From a candidate division TM6 bacterium UASB124 (GTDB lineage Bacteria; Babelota; Babeliae; Babelales; RVW-14), in contig CAMDFF010000010.1 in assembly GCA_945897315.1 (NCBI GenBank), positions 1-32,794 of the forward strand: a stretch of DNA of 32,794 bases, given 5' to 3'. Position 1 is the first letter of the stretch. The number at the start of each line of letters is the position of its first letter. A program made the position numbers and the translations under genes. The notes under the pieces were generated by a model. The model did no database searches, was not told the DNA's origin, and worked only from the letters and a program-made list of their open reading frames with translations. This document shows positions 1 through 5,991 of the stretch, one piece after another.

Positions 1-133
1 ACTGTTGTGTCTCTTCTTCATCACTGCTACTGCCGCTATTACTATCACGGCCGCGTTTTGCAGCTGCATCGAGTGACGCGCCAATAACTGCTAGCGAAAT
101 GGCCAGCAACACTGTTTTTTGATTGAATTTCAT
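1..133 (-). CDS. Secreted protein, N-terminal fragment (cut by window edge)
   Basis: Reading on the minus strand from ATG at 133, 44 codons are present before the window ends. Residues 1-24 form a signal peptide: MKFNQK, then a hydrophobic run VLLAISLAVIGA, then an AxA-like site near ASLDAAA. The mature part begins with a basic patch (KRGR) followed by a Ser/Asp/Glu-rich low-complexity stretch. An AAGG about 11 bases upstream may serve as ribosome binding site. The family cannot be named from this fragment. It is divergent from the toxin-antitoxin pair. Confidence 0.7.
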   Translation of the reverse strand, partial: MKFNQKTVLLAISLAVIGASLDAAAKRGRDSNSGSSSDEEETQQ

Positions 134-537
134 GAATAACCTGCCTTAGCATTAATAAAATAATTTCAATAACTGTATTAATCAATGGTATAGAAATTAT
201 AAATAATATCAACCTGGGTTATTTATTTAGCAAAAAAGAGCTGTTTTTATGCTAATTTTAGCTATGCCAACCTGGGGACAAGAGGTTTTCTGGTATTGGT
301 GGGGGATATACAAACTCGACCCCAAGCTCTTTGATTACGAGTTTCCCTATCAAAACAGTCATTTCGAGATAAAGTTTTTTTGAGATTTGCAAACTTTTGC
401 CTTCTGTTCTAAAATTCTATTGATGCAGGCTTTTCAGCGTAAATTTTCAAAAATTGTCCGAAGTGTTTTTTATGATAATTGATATATAGGCTGAGCTCAT
501 CAGCATTATTCACAAACATCTTCCTGGATGCACAATC
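134..537. other. Divergent intergenic region, left copy
   Basis: This AT-rich stretch lies between the truncated secreted-protein gene (minus) and the MntA/HepT pair (plus). For the minus gene, TTGATT (185-180) and TATTTT (162-157) with a 17-base spacer is a possible but weak promoter. A 44-codon open frame at 249-383 is listed separately. No RNA gene or repeat is evident. Confidence 0.4.
249..383 (+). CDS. Possible 44-residue aromatic-rich small protein
   Basis: An ATG-to-TGA frame of 44 codons begins at 249, with AAGAG about 9 bases upstream. The product is unusually rich in Trp, Tyr and Phe (VFWYWWGIYKLD, then LFDYEFPY) and ends in EIKFF. It has no signal peptide and matches no family I know. 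It could be a real small protein, the remnant of a larger gene, or chance. The non-random residue choice and the lack of a competing gene are the only support. Confidence 0.25.
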   Translation: MLILAMPTWGQEVFWYWWGIYKLDPKLFDYEFPYQNSHFEIKFF

Positions 538-756
538 ATGCTTTTTGGCTCACGCGCACGTAAAACACAAACAAGCGGTGCCGATTACGACATCGCTATT
601 GATAATGGACATAAGATCCCATCCACAACAATGCTCCACATAAGCAGTGACATTGAAGATAGCAACATCCCTGTGCACGTTGATGTCATCGATCTGCACA
701 ATGTTTCTGAAAAATTTCTTGCCTGTATAAAAGAGGACCTCATTACATGGATCTAA
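538..756 (+). CDS. mntA: MntA-like minimal nucleotidyltransferase antitoxin (5' end disrupted)
   Basis: This is the nucleotidyltransferase partner of a HEPN toxin; family members add AMP to the toxin's HEPN tyrosine and so silence it. The motif GSx10DxD is complete: G4-S5 and D16-x-D18, with a third acidic residue at D49 in HVDVID. The product from ATG 538 lacks the first helix normal for the family. That helix is encoded in frame just upstream (AELISIIHKHLPGCTI, 490-537), and ATG 472 reads MIIDI and then TAG at 487-489. The full gene is therefore interrupted by one amber codon, and the listed start is a possible re-initiation site with only a weak TGGA upstream. The 3' end overlaps the HepT gene by 10 bases, indicating translational coupling. 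The family call is firm; functional status is uncertain. Confidence 0.75.
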   Translation: MLFGSRARKTQTSGADYDIAIDNGHKIPSTTMLHISSDIEDSNIPVHVDVIDLHNVSEKFLACIKEDLITWI

Positions 757-1199
757 ATCTTCACAATAAAATCGAACAGCTATACCAAATGCTTGTTACT
801 CTGGATGATGCAAATCGGCACTATACAAAAAAGCGTGGTCAATTTGACCCTGAAGATCTTGAAACATATGCAACTATCTTGGCAGCACGTGATTCAGTGA
901 TCAAGCGACTGGAGTATACTGTTGATAGTTTTTGGAAGATGATTAAAGTATACATGGAGACGGTTCTCGGGTTAGTTATAGCAGAAAATGGTCCAAAGCC
1001 CATCACGCGAACTGCTGCCCTACGCAAAGTAATCTCTGAAGATGAAGCAAGCAGGCTTATCGAGATGATCGAAGAACGCAATAAAACTTCTCACATGTAT
1101 CGCGAAGAAATCGCCGACGAAATTGCAAAACACGCCCCAAAAGCATATACGCTAATGCACACGATTCTCGATCGATTACACCAAAACGCAATGGCCTAG
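747..1199 (+). CDS. hepT: HepT-like HEPN toxin (HI0074-type)
   Basis: All-helical 150-residue protein of the nucleotidyltransferase substrate-binding/HEPN group. The catalytic Rx4HxY motif of HEPN ribonucleases is present: R111-N-K-T-S-H116-M-Y118. In characterised pairs the Tyr is the residue AMPylated by MntA. The segment RDSVIKRLEYTVDSFWKMIK (residues 48-67) is typical of the HI0074 family. Length matches the family's usual 130-150 residues. The gene starts inside the last codons of the MntA gene and ends in TAG. With intact catalytic residues it should be an active RNase toxin unless modified, so the damaged start of the MntA gene is notable. Confidence 0.88.
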   Translation: MDLNLHNKIEQLYQMLVTLDDANRHYTKKRGQFDPEDLETYATILAARDSVIKRLEYTVDSFWKMIKVYMETVLGLVIAENGPKPITRTAALRKVISEDEASRLIEMIEERNKTSHMYREEIADEIAKHAPKAYTLMHTILDRLHQNAMA

Positions 1200-1391
1200 T
1201 ATCCGTTCAAACGTCTCAAAAACACCCTCTGGCCATTGCGACTAGATTCCTCCTACCCCTGCAATAGCATTCCACCGAAACATCCAAAGCGACTACTAGA
1301 TAAATTATCTCACCTATACCTCGCACGCCGAACGAATACAATAAAGATTAACGGGACCCATACTAGCTTAAGTGGGATTATAGTGCGTTTT
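1200..1391. other. Convergent spacer between HepT and lipoprotein genes, left copy
   Basis: The spacer holds a 13-base palindrome, AGATAAATTATCT, at 1298-1310. A short GCG/CGC hairpin around a T-run overlaps the lipoprotein stop. I see no strong terminator, tRNA or other gene. Confidence 0.4.
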
Positions 1392-2327
1392 TTACGCTGA
1401 AAGTAACATCAGATACTGCTGCTCTTGATAAAGCCAACGAGCCAATGAGTCAAGGCACATCACTACTGATTCGTAATCTGCAGGCACTGCAAAACCAACA
1501 GTTTCTAGCGAGAAGCTTGCAGGTAATAATGTTCGCACAACTAAGTCTTGATAGCCTTTAAATGGCTGGTTTGAAACAGCTAAGCACGAACCCGGTTTTG
1601 GCTGCTTTTGCAGCCAGGTCTCGATAGTACCCCTAGTCGTTGGCCTGCGCCATAAACCATCAGGTTGAAGCGTTTTTGGGGCATCAACCAATACCATCGG
1701 AACATTGCGCATGGCTTCAGGCATGAGCACGTGCTCGTATAAAACATGCATAGCATCTGTTTCTGTTTTCAGTTGCAGTTGAGCTTCATCTGGCTGCCAG
1801 CCTGGTTGCATTGGTACGCGCTCTGGATTATTGGTCAATGATGCAAAGCTGTCATGCACCGGGTCAAGATCACGCTGCCCCGTCAGCAAAACCAACGTTT
1901 TAAATCGAATGCCTTTTTGCCATAGTCCTGCTAAAAATGCCAACCGTGCACGCATTACTACGATAGTAGCGCCATGCACAAGGGCATAATCATACGACTG
2001 TTGTTTCGGCAGTACATCATCAATTAAACCAAGATTCTGGAGTAATGGTTTCAATGCAGGCATGCGGCCTGCATAGCCATCTTGCCAATAAAACCGCTCT
2101 GTGCCTGGCTGTTGTATCCACTTTTTTTGTGTCTGTTGCACAATGCTTTCTCGTGTTAATTCACACGGTATTTCCAGCTTAGCAAGCAGCGCCACTAAGT
2201 CAGCTGATGGGTTACCCTTTTGGTCAAAAAATGGACTCTGGTAGGTTGCCTCAGTAGCGACAGAGCCACCACAAGCTGCTAAGAAAATTAGTACAAGGCT
2301 AAAGAAACAACGCCGCGCCACAACCAT
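1392..2327 (-). CDS. Lipoprotein resembling the YdcF/DUF218 group
   Basis: The 311-residue product begins with a lipoprotein signal: basic MVVARR, a hydrophobic core, then lipobox L-A-A-C with Cys19 followed by Gly. The +2 Gly would permit outer-membrane sorting in a diderm. The body recalls the YdcF/ElyC/SanA (DUF218) group: a nucleotide-fold-like stretch around residues 113-155 (YALVHGATIVVMRARL, then TLVLLTGQRDLD) and a later VSNQPFKGYQDLVVRTLLP segment, where the family has its conserved Ser/Asn and Arg. The similarity is by eye and modest. It is the last gene of the glyS-yqaA transcript, 13 bases after the VTT gene, so a shared envelope role is plausible. Confidence 0.6.
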   Translation of the reverse strand: MVVARRCFFSLVLIFLAACGGSVATEATYQSPFFDQKGNPSADLVALLAKLEIPCELTRESIVQQTQKKWIQQPGTERFYWQDGYAGRMPALKPLLQNLGLIDDVLPKQQSYDYALVHGATIVVMRARLAFLAGLWQKGIRFKTLVLLTGQRDLDPVHDSFASLTNNPERVPMQPGWQPDEAQLQLKTETDAMHVLYEHVLMPEAMRNVPMVLVDAPKTLQPDGLWRRPTTRGTIETWLQKQPKPGSCLAVSNQPFKGYQDLVVRTLLPASFSLETVGFAVPADYESVVMCLDSLARWLYQEQQYLMLLSA

Positions 2328-2340
2328 AATATAATCTTTC

Positions 2341-2919
2341 TTAAAATAGTACTTTCACACTTGCTAGCATAATCAACACAAACAGCACGGCAAGCAGATT
2401 AAAATAGCGATCAATAAATGTTTGAATAGGCTTGCCCCATTTGTAAATTAGCCCTGCAAGCAAGAAGAAACGAATACCGCGCCCAAGCAGTGAAAATAAA
2501 ACAAATGAGCCAATATCCAAATGACAAAAACCAGCAGAAATTGTAACAGCTTTGTACGGCACTGGCGTTAGTGCTGCGATTAATACAGCCCAGTTTTCAT
2601 ACAAAACATATTTTGCTGAAATGCTGTCAAACACTGGTTGTGAAATTAGATGCTGCACAATCCAATTGCCAACGGTGCTCCACATCACAGCCCCGATTGC
2701 ATAACCAAACAGGCCGCCAAGCACTGATGAAAGAACTGCTAGCGCAGCGTAGTAAAACGAGCGTGACTGATGCTTGACGCAGTACAAAATCAAGAGTGGA
2801 TCCACCGGAATTATCAGTACAGATGCTTCAATAAAAAACAGGAGTATCAACCAGGCTGTTGCCCAACGAGAACCTACTTTGCTTCCCATCCAGTCGTAGA
2901 TGCGACGAATTATGTTCAT
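2341..2919 (-). CDS. YqaA-type VTT/DedA-family membrane protein
   Basis: This 192-residue integral membrane protein carries VTT (DedA/SNARE-associated) family marks: FIEASVLIIPVDPLL at residues 29-43, a Gly-rich GGLFGYAIG at 68-76, the characteristic TPVPYKAVTISAG at 118-130, and GRGIRF at 146-151. About five hydrophobic segments are visible, including a C-terminal one (LLAVLFVLIMLASVKVLF). DedA relatives support membrane lipid and proton-motive-force homeostasis, and some are undecaprenyl-phosphate flippases. The YqaA subgroup is not well assigned. AAAGGG sits 4 bases before ATG. It follows glyS after a hairpin-bearing spacer and is read in the same direction. Confidence 0.85.
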   Translation of the reverse strand: MNIIRRIYDWMGSKVGSRWATAWLILLFFIEASVLIIPVDPLLILYCVKHQSRSFYYAALAVLSSVLGGLFGYAIGAVMWSTVGNWIVQHLISQPVFDSISAKYVLYENWAVLIAALTPVPYKAVTISAGFCHLDIGSFVLFSLLGRGIRFFLLAGLIYKWGKPIQTFIDRYFNLLAVLFVLIMLASVKVLF

Positions 2920-2934
2920 GGATCCCTTTTCAGC

Positions 2935-2965
2935 AGAAAGCCCTTACTATTTGTAAGGGCTTTCT
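2935..2965 (-). terminator. 13-bp hairpin between glyS and yqaA
   Basis: Perfect 13-bp stem (AGAAAGCCCTTAC paired with GTAAGGGCTTTCT) with a 5-base loop. In the direction of glyS there is no clean U-tract after the stem, so it may attenuate or process the message rather than stop it. The T-rich flank lies on the other strand. Confidence 0.6.
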
Positions 2966-2978
2966 TATCTTTTATTTT

Positions 2979-4292
2979 TTATTTCTGTGCCATCAGTTTA
3001 TCTAGATAGCCCTGAAGAGCATCCATAGCGACGCGCTCCTGTTTCATCGTATCGCGATTACGTGCAGTAACCATCCCATCAGTTTCGCTCTCAAAATCAT
3101 AGGTCAGGCACACCGGCGTACCAATTTCGTCTTGACGGCGATAGCGTTTGCCAATCGAACCACCATCATCAAATTGCACACGATAGCCCTTAGCTTTCAA
3201 GTCTAAGAATATTTTCTCAGCTTGCTCAGAAAGCTTGTTTGAAAGCGGCATAATAGCAGCAGTAAACGGCGCAACTGCCGGATGGAAACGCAGTACGATA
3301 CGTGTTTCACCGTCAACTTCTTCTTCATCATACGCATCAAATAGCAGGGTCAAGAATAGGCGATCAACACCCACTGAGCACTCGACCACGTGTGGCATAT
3401 ATGAAGCCTTAGCTGCTTCATCAAATACTGCTAAGTCTTTTCCTGAGTGCTTGCTGTGCTGGGACAGGTCAAAATCGCCACGGTTTGCGATACCTTCAAG
3501 CTCTTTAAAGCCAAATGGGAACTCGTACTCAACATCAACGCATGCCTTGGAATAATGCGCTAACTCATCAGATGCGTGTGGTCGGAGGCGAATGCGCTCA
3601 GGATTAATGCCTAAGCCCAAGAAAAATTGTTTGCGGCGCTCAACCCATAGATCAAAAAAGCGCGCTGCATCATCGCCCTTACAGAAAAATTCCATCTCCA
3701 TTTGCTCAAATTCACGCATGCGAAATAGAAACTGTTTTGGAGTAATTTCATTACGAAAAGCTTTGCCAATTTGTGCGATCCCAAAAGGAACTTTTACACG
3801 AAAGCTGCTCAATACGTTTTTGAAATTAATGAAGATTGCCTGTGCCGTCTCTGGACGTAGATACGCAACACTAGTCGCATCAGACATCGCACCAAGGTCA
3901 GTCTTAAACATTAAGTTAAACTGGCGAACGGCAGTCCAATTCTTATTCCCACAATGCGGACAGTTTTTTTCAAGATCAATATCATCAGCACGATAACGCT
4001 TTTTACACTGAAGACAGTCTACCATTGGATCACTGAAATTCTCGAGATGGCCAGAGGCCTTCCACACGTCTGCACTACCAAGCAGCGACCCATCAACCAG
4101 AACCACATCCTCACCAAAGCTCATCATATAGCTCAGCCACTTGTTTTTGATGGTGTGCTTAAGTAATGCGCCGAGTGGCCCAAAATCATAAACCCCATTC
4201 AAGCCGCCATAAATTTCACCTGACTGATAGACAAACCCACGCCGTTTGCACAGCGAAACAATTTTTTCGAGTGTTGCTTTTGATGAAGACAT
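2979..4292 (-). CDS. glyS: Glycyl-tRNA synthetase, single-chain (alpha2) type
   Basis: Charges tRNA-Gly with glycine using ATP. The 437 residues fit the homodimeric class II enzyme, not the alpha2-beta2 enzyme of most Proteobacteria. Visible in order: YGGLNGVYDFGPLG (28-41, motif 1 region), a zinc site with C93, C96, C111 and C114, LRPETAQ (145-151, glycine pocket), FRNE (179-182, motif 2), SVGVDRL with the motif 3 Arg near residue 315, and the C-terminal anticodon-binding domain with SIGKRYRRQDEIGTP. AGGA lies 8 bases before ATG. It heads a three-gene minus-strand transcript with the VTT protein and the lipoprotein. Confidence 0.96.
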   Translation of the reverse strand: MSSSKATLEKIVSLCKRRGFVYQSGEIYGGLNGVYDFGPLGALLKHTIKNKWLSYMMSFGEDVVLVDGSLLGSADVWKASGHLENFSDPMVDCLQCKKRYRADDIDLEKNCPHCGNKNWTAVRQFNLMFKTDLGAMSDATSVAYLRPETAQAIFINFKNVLSSFRVKVPFGIAQIGKAFRNEITPKQFLFRMREFEQMEMEFFCKGDDAARFFDLWVERRKQFFLGLGINPERIRLRPHASDELAHYSKACVDVEYEFPFGFKELEGIANRGDFDLSQHSKHSGKDLAVFDEAAKASYMPHVVECSVGVDRLFLTLLFDAYDEEEVDGETRIVLRFHPAVAPFTAAIMPLSNKLSEQAEKIFLDLKAKGYRVQFDDGGSIGKRYRRQDEIGTPVCLTYDFESETDGMVTARNRDTMKQERVAMDALQGYLDKLMAQK

Positions 4293-4339
4293 AACTAAAT
4301 TCCTGCTTTGGTAAAAAAATTATTCATAGTTAGATGGAA

Positions 4340-4368
4340 AATGTACCGCGACTTGCAGTTTTATGCAA
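4340..4368 (-). promoter_or_regulatory. Candidate sigma70-type promoter of glyS
   Basis: On the minus strand TTGCAT (4368-4363) and TACATT (4345-4340) are separated by 17 bases, about 50 bases before the glyS ATG. The consensus fit is moderate. Confidence 0.4.
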
Positions 4369-4552
4369 TCAGGAGCTGTGTTTCAGCAACACTACCCTTT
4401 CCTATTGGTGCTTGAAAAGCATGATTGGTAGCTGTCGTCCACATACCCCCGTGCTTTCGCACCATCCAGTGCATGCTTTGGAAGGCAAACAACATATAGT
4501 TTCTACACGAAAACAAGCTCTAGGTCTGCGTTTTAGATGGACTAATGACACA

Positions 4553-4576
4553 AATAATGATAGATTTATCATTATT
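4553..4576 (+). promoter_or_regulatory. 10-bp inverted repeat upstream of TPM gene
   Basis: AATAATGATA and TATCATTATT form a perfect 10-bp dyad around a 4-base loop, 17 bases before the ribosome binding site GAGGAG. Its position overlaps where a -10 box is expected, so it may be an operator, or a leader hairpin. Confidence 0.35.
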
Positions 4577-4604
4577 ATTTTATTCCCACTGACGAGGAGC
4601 CTCT

Positions 4605-5372
4605 ATGTTCATCTACACTGTACTGCTACGCGCCCTATTCTTTCTCATGTTGGCATCAACAGGCACTACAAGCAGCGCTTCCTACCCCACACCAGCAAAT
4701 AAGTACGTAAACGATTACACAGCATTACTCCAGCCCGAAGATAAAACACACATTACCAACAAACTAATAGCCTGCGAAAAAAAGTTAGGCATAGAATGCA
4801 GCGTAGTAATAATCGACAGGGTCAGTTTTTATGACGCTCACGCAACGCTTGAAACTTTTGCTACCAAGCTTTTCAACGCCTGGGGAATAGGTGATAAACT
4901 CAAAAATAACGGTGTTTTATTGCTGATTGCGCTACAAGATCGCGCTGTTCGCATAGAGCTGGGAGCTGGCTATAAAGCACATTTTAATGCTACTGCGCAG
5001 TCAATTATTAATGAAAAAATGCTTCCGCTCTTTAAACAAAACAAGCCAATCCAAGCTATTAATACTGGCTGTGATGAAGTCATTAAAGCAATAACACCTC
5101 AACCAATCGCACCGTGGATTTGGTACGCTATTATTGCAGCCCTGATATTTTTTGGCATCATAGCGTTTTTTGCGCTACGCGAAGCGCTACGACACGACAC
5201 CAACTATGGTAACACACCTAAAGAGACTAAGCGTTGGTGGCCGTATTACTATTTATTTGGAGTCAACAGTTACCATCATAGCAAGGGGACCAGGTCTCAT
5301 CATTCGAGCCCTACAGGCGGCTCATTTGGTGGTGGGCTCTCATCCGGTGGCGGTGCTAGCGGGCGCTGGTAA
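4605..5372 (+). CDS. TPM-domain membrane protein (YgcG-like)
   Basis: A 255-residue protein with the usual TPM layout. A signal peptide covers residues 1-25. The TPM domain spans about 30-165, including YVNDYTALLQPEDKTHI, the core strand NGVLLLIALQDRAVRIELG and GAGYKAHFN. One transmembrane helix follows at about 169-191 (IWYAIIAALIFFGIIAFFAL). The protein ends in a Gly/Ser tail, GGSFGGGLSSGGGASGRW, which is a hallmark of the family. TPM proteins are membrane-anchored with the domain outside the cytoplasm; some act as phosphatases or in photosystem repair, and the role here is unknown. GAGGAG lies 5 bases before ATG. It is convergent with a small secreted-protein gene. Confidence 0.88.
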   Translation: MFIYTVLLRALFFLMLASTGTTSSASYPTPANKYVNDYTALLQPEDKTHITNKLIACEKKLGIECSVVIIDRVSFYDAHATLETFATKLFNAWGIGDKLKNNGVLLLIALQDRAVRIELGAGYKAHFNATAQSIINEKMLPLFKQNKPIQAINTGCDEVIKAITPQPIAPWIWYAIIAALIFFGIIAFFALREALRHDTNYGNTPKETKRWWPYYYLFGVNSYHHSKGTRSHHSSPTGGSFGGGLSSGGGASGRW

Positions 5373-5415
5373 AAAGAAAAAAGGGGTACGGATAATTTTA
5401 TTATCTCCGCACCCC
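5373..5415 (-). terminator. Rho-independent terminator of the small secreted-protein gene
   Basis: On the minus strand a stem of about 14 bp (5415-5383; GGGGT pairing with ACCCC at the base, one G-U pair, a 2-base bulge, AAA loop) is followed at once by TTTTTTCTTTTT. The stem can also form in the TPM transcript, so it probably serves both convergent genes. Confidence 0.85.
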
Positions 5416-5443
5416 TCAAACACTTTCTGCTTATTTTCGGTTT

Positions 5444-5785
5444 TTATCTATTAAGTAACGATGCGACAAACATCTTAATTCTGGCTATCACTGATTTATC
5501 TTGTTCACAAGCCATATAATCAGGCCAGAAACCATCAGGCGATAATATAATTCCGTGTTTTGTCGATACCCCATCTACAAGCGCTTGTTCTTCTTGTTGC
5601 CATACTTCTTGTGCTCTGACATCACGCATCAGCTCAGCAAGTGCATGATCCTGAGCACTGATATACATATGTTTTTGACCTGACCGTGTCCCTACAACTT
5701 GTTTTCCTGATGAGGAAGCAGCCGTAGCAATGCCTACCTGTAGAGCTAACACAATACCCAGTAACATTTTATTCGTACAATTCAT
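5444..5785 (-). CDS. Small secreted protein of unknown function
   Basis: The product is 113 residues from ATG 5785. A GTG four codons earlier is less likely because it overlaps the GTGGAG ribosome binding site, which is correctly spaced (6-7 bases) for the ATG. Residues 1-23 form a signal peptide (MNCTNKMLLG, hydrophobic core, cleavage near ATAA|SS). The mature protein is about 90 residues, charged, with a helical Ala/Glu/Gln-rich middle (DHALAELMRDVRAQEVWQQE) and a single Cys near the C-terminus. I recognise no family. It has its own promoter candidate with a palindrome and a strong terminator, so it is likely a monocistronic, regulated gene. Confidence 0.72.
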   Translation of the reverse strand: MNCTNKMLLGIVLALQVGIATAASSSGKQVVGTRSGQKHMYISAQDHALAELMRDVRAQEVWQQEEQALVDGVSTKHGIILSPDGFWPDYMACEQDKSVIARIKMFVASLLNR

Positions 5786-5829
5786 AACAATCTCCACTAT
5801 TTATAATTTGAAACTATTTTTATGATTTA

Positions 5830-5857
5830 ATAATAACAAATCAATGCAAATTGTAAA
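5830..5857 (-). promoter_or_regulatory. Candidate promoter of the small secreted-protein gene
   Basis: On the minus strand TTTACA (5857-5852) and TATTAT (5835-5830) with a 16-base spacer lie about 45 bases before the chosen ATG. The -35 hexamer falls inside the palindrome at 5851-5866. Confidence 0.45.
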
Positions 5858-5866
5858 ACTTTACAA
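5851..5866. promoter_or_regulatory. Operator-like palindrome TTGTAAA-AC-TTTACAA
   Basis: Two perfect 7-base half-sites around a 2-base centre overlap the predicted -35 element, the classic position for a repressor. It lies between the divergent secreted-protein and alaS genes. Confidence 0.45.
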
Positions 5867-5991
5867 AAATAAGCCCTTTTTGTGAAAAAAGTGTCTACAG
5901 AAAAGCTATTTTGCTATTGTACTGCCCTTTTTAAACATGATAGACTTGCCGCAAAGTAACATCCCGCTGGCTCCTAATATTTGGAAGAAAA

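Larger units (their letters stand above)
4293..4604. other. Divergent intergenic region glyS / TPM gene, left copy
   Basis: This holds a candidate glyS promoter, a GTGC-GAAA-GCAC tetraloop hairpin (4451-4462, minus strand, upstream of that promoter) and an operator-like inverted repeat before the TPM gene. I see no tRNA or T-box leader. A 122-codon open frame here runs into the TPM gene in another frame and is not credible. Confidence 0.5.

Noticed and set aside
472-756. TAG recoded as an amino acid in this organism
   Set aside because: TAG ends the HepT gene and the secreted-protein genes at 12943-13479 and 13552-14211, so the standard code holds. A local nonsense mutation or alternative start is simpler.
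1200-1391. A tRNA-like stretch near 1240-1270
   Set aside because: A T-arm-like string is visible, but no cloverleaf or acceptor pairing could be built around it.
3235-3996. Plus-strand frames antisense to glyS, and similar frames opposite alaS, PBP and ABC genes
   Set aside because: They are shadows of strongly supported genes, with low-complexity Ser/Arg-rich products and no ribosome sites.
4334-4702. A 122-codon plus-strand frame between glyS and the TPM gene
   Set aside because: It covers promoter-like DNA and the TPM signal peptide in another frame. Its composition is not protein-like, and the TPM start has a good ribosome site.
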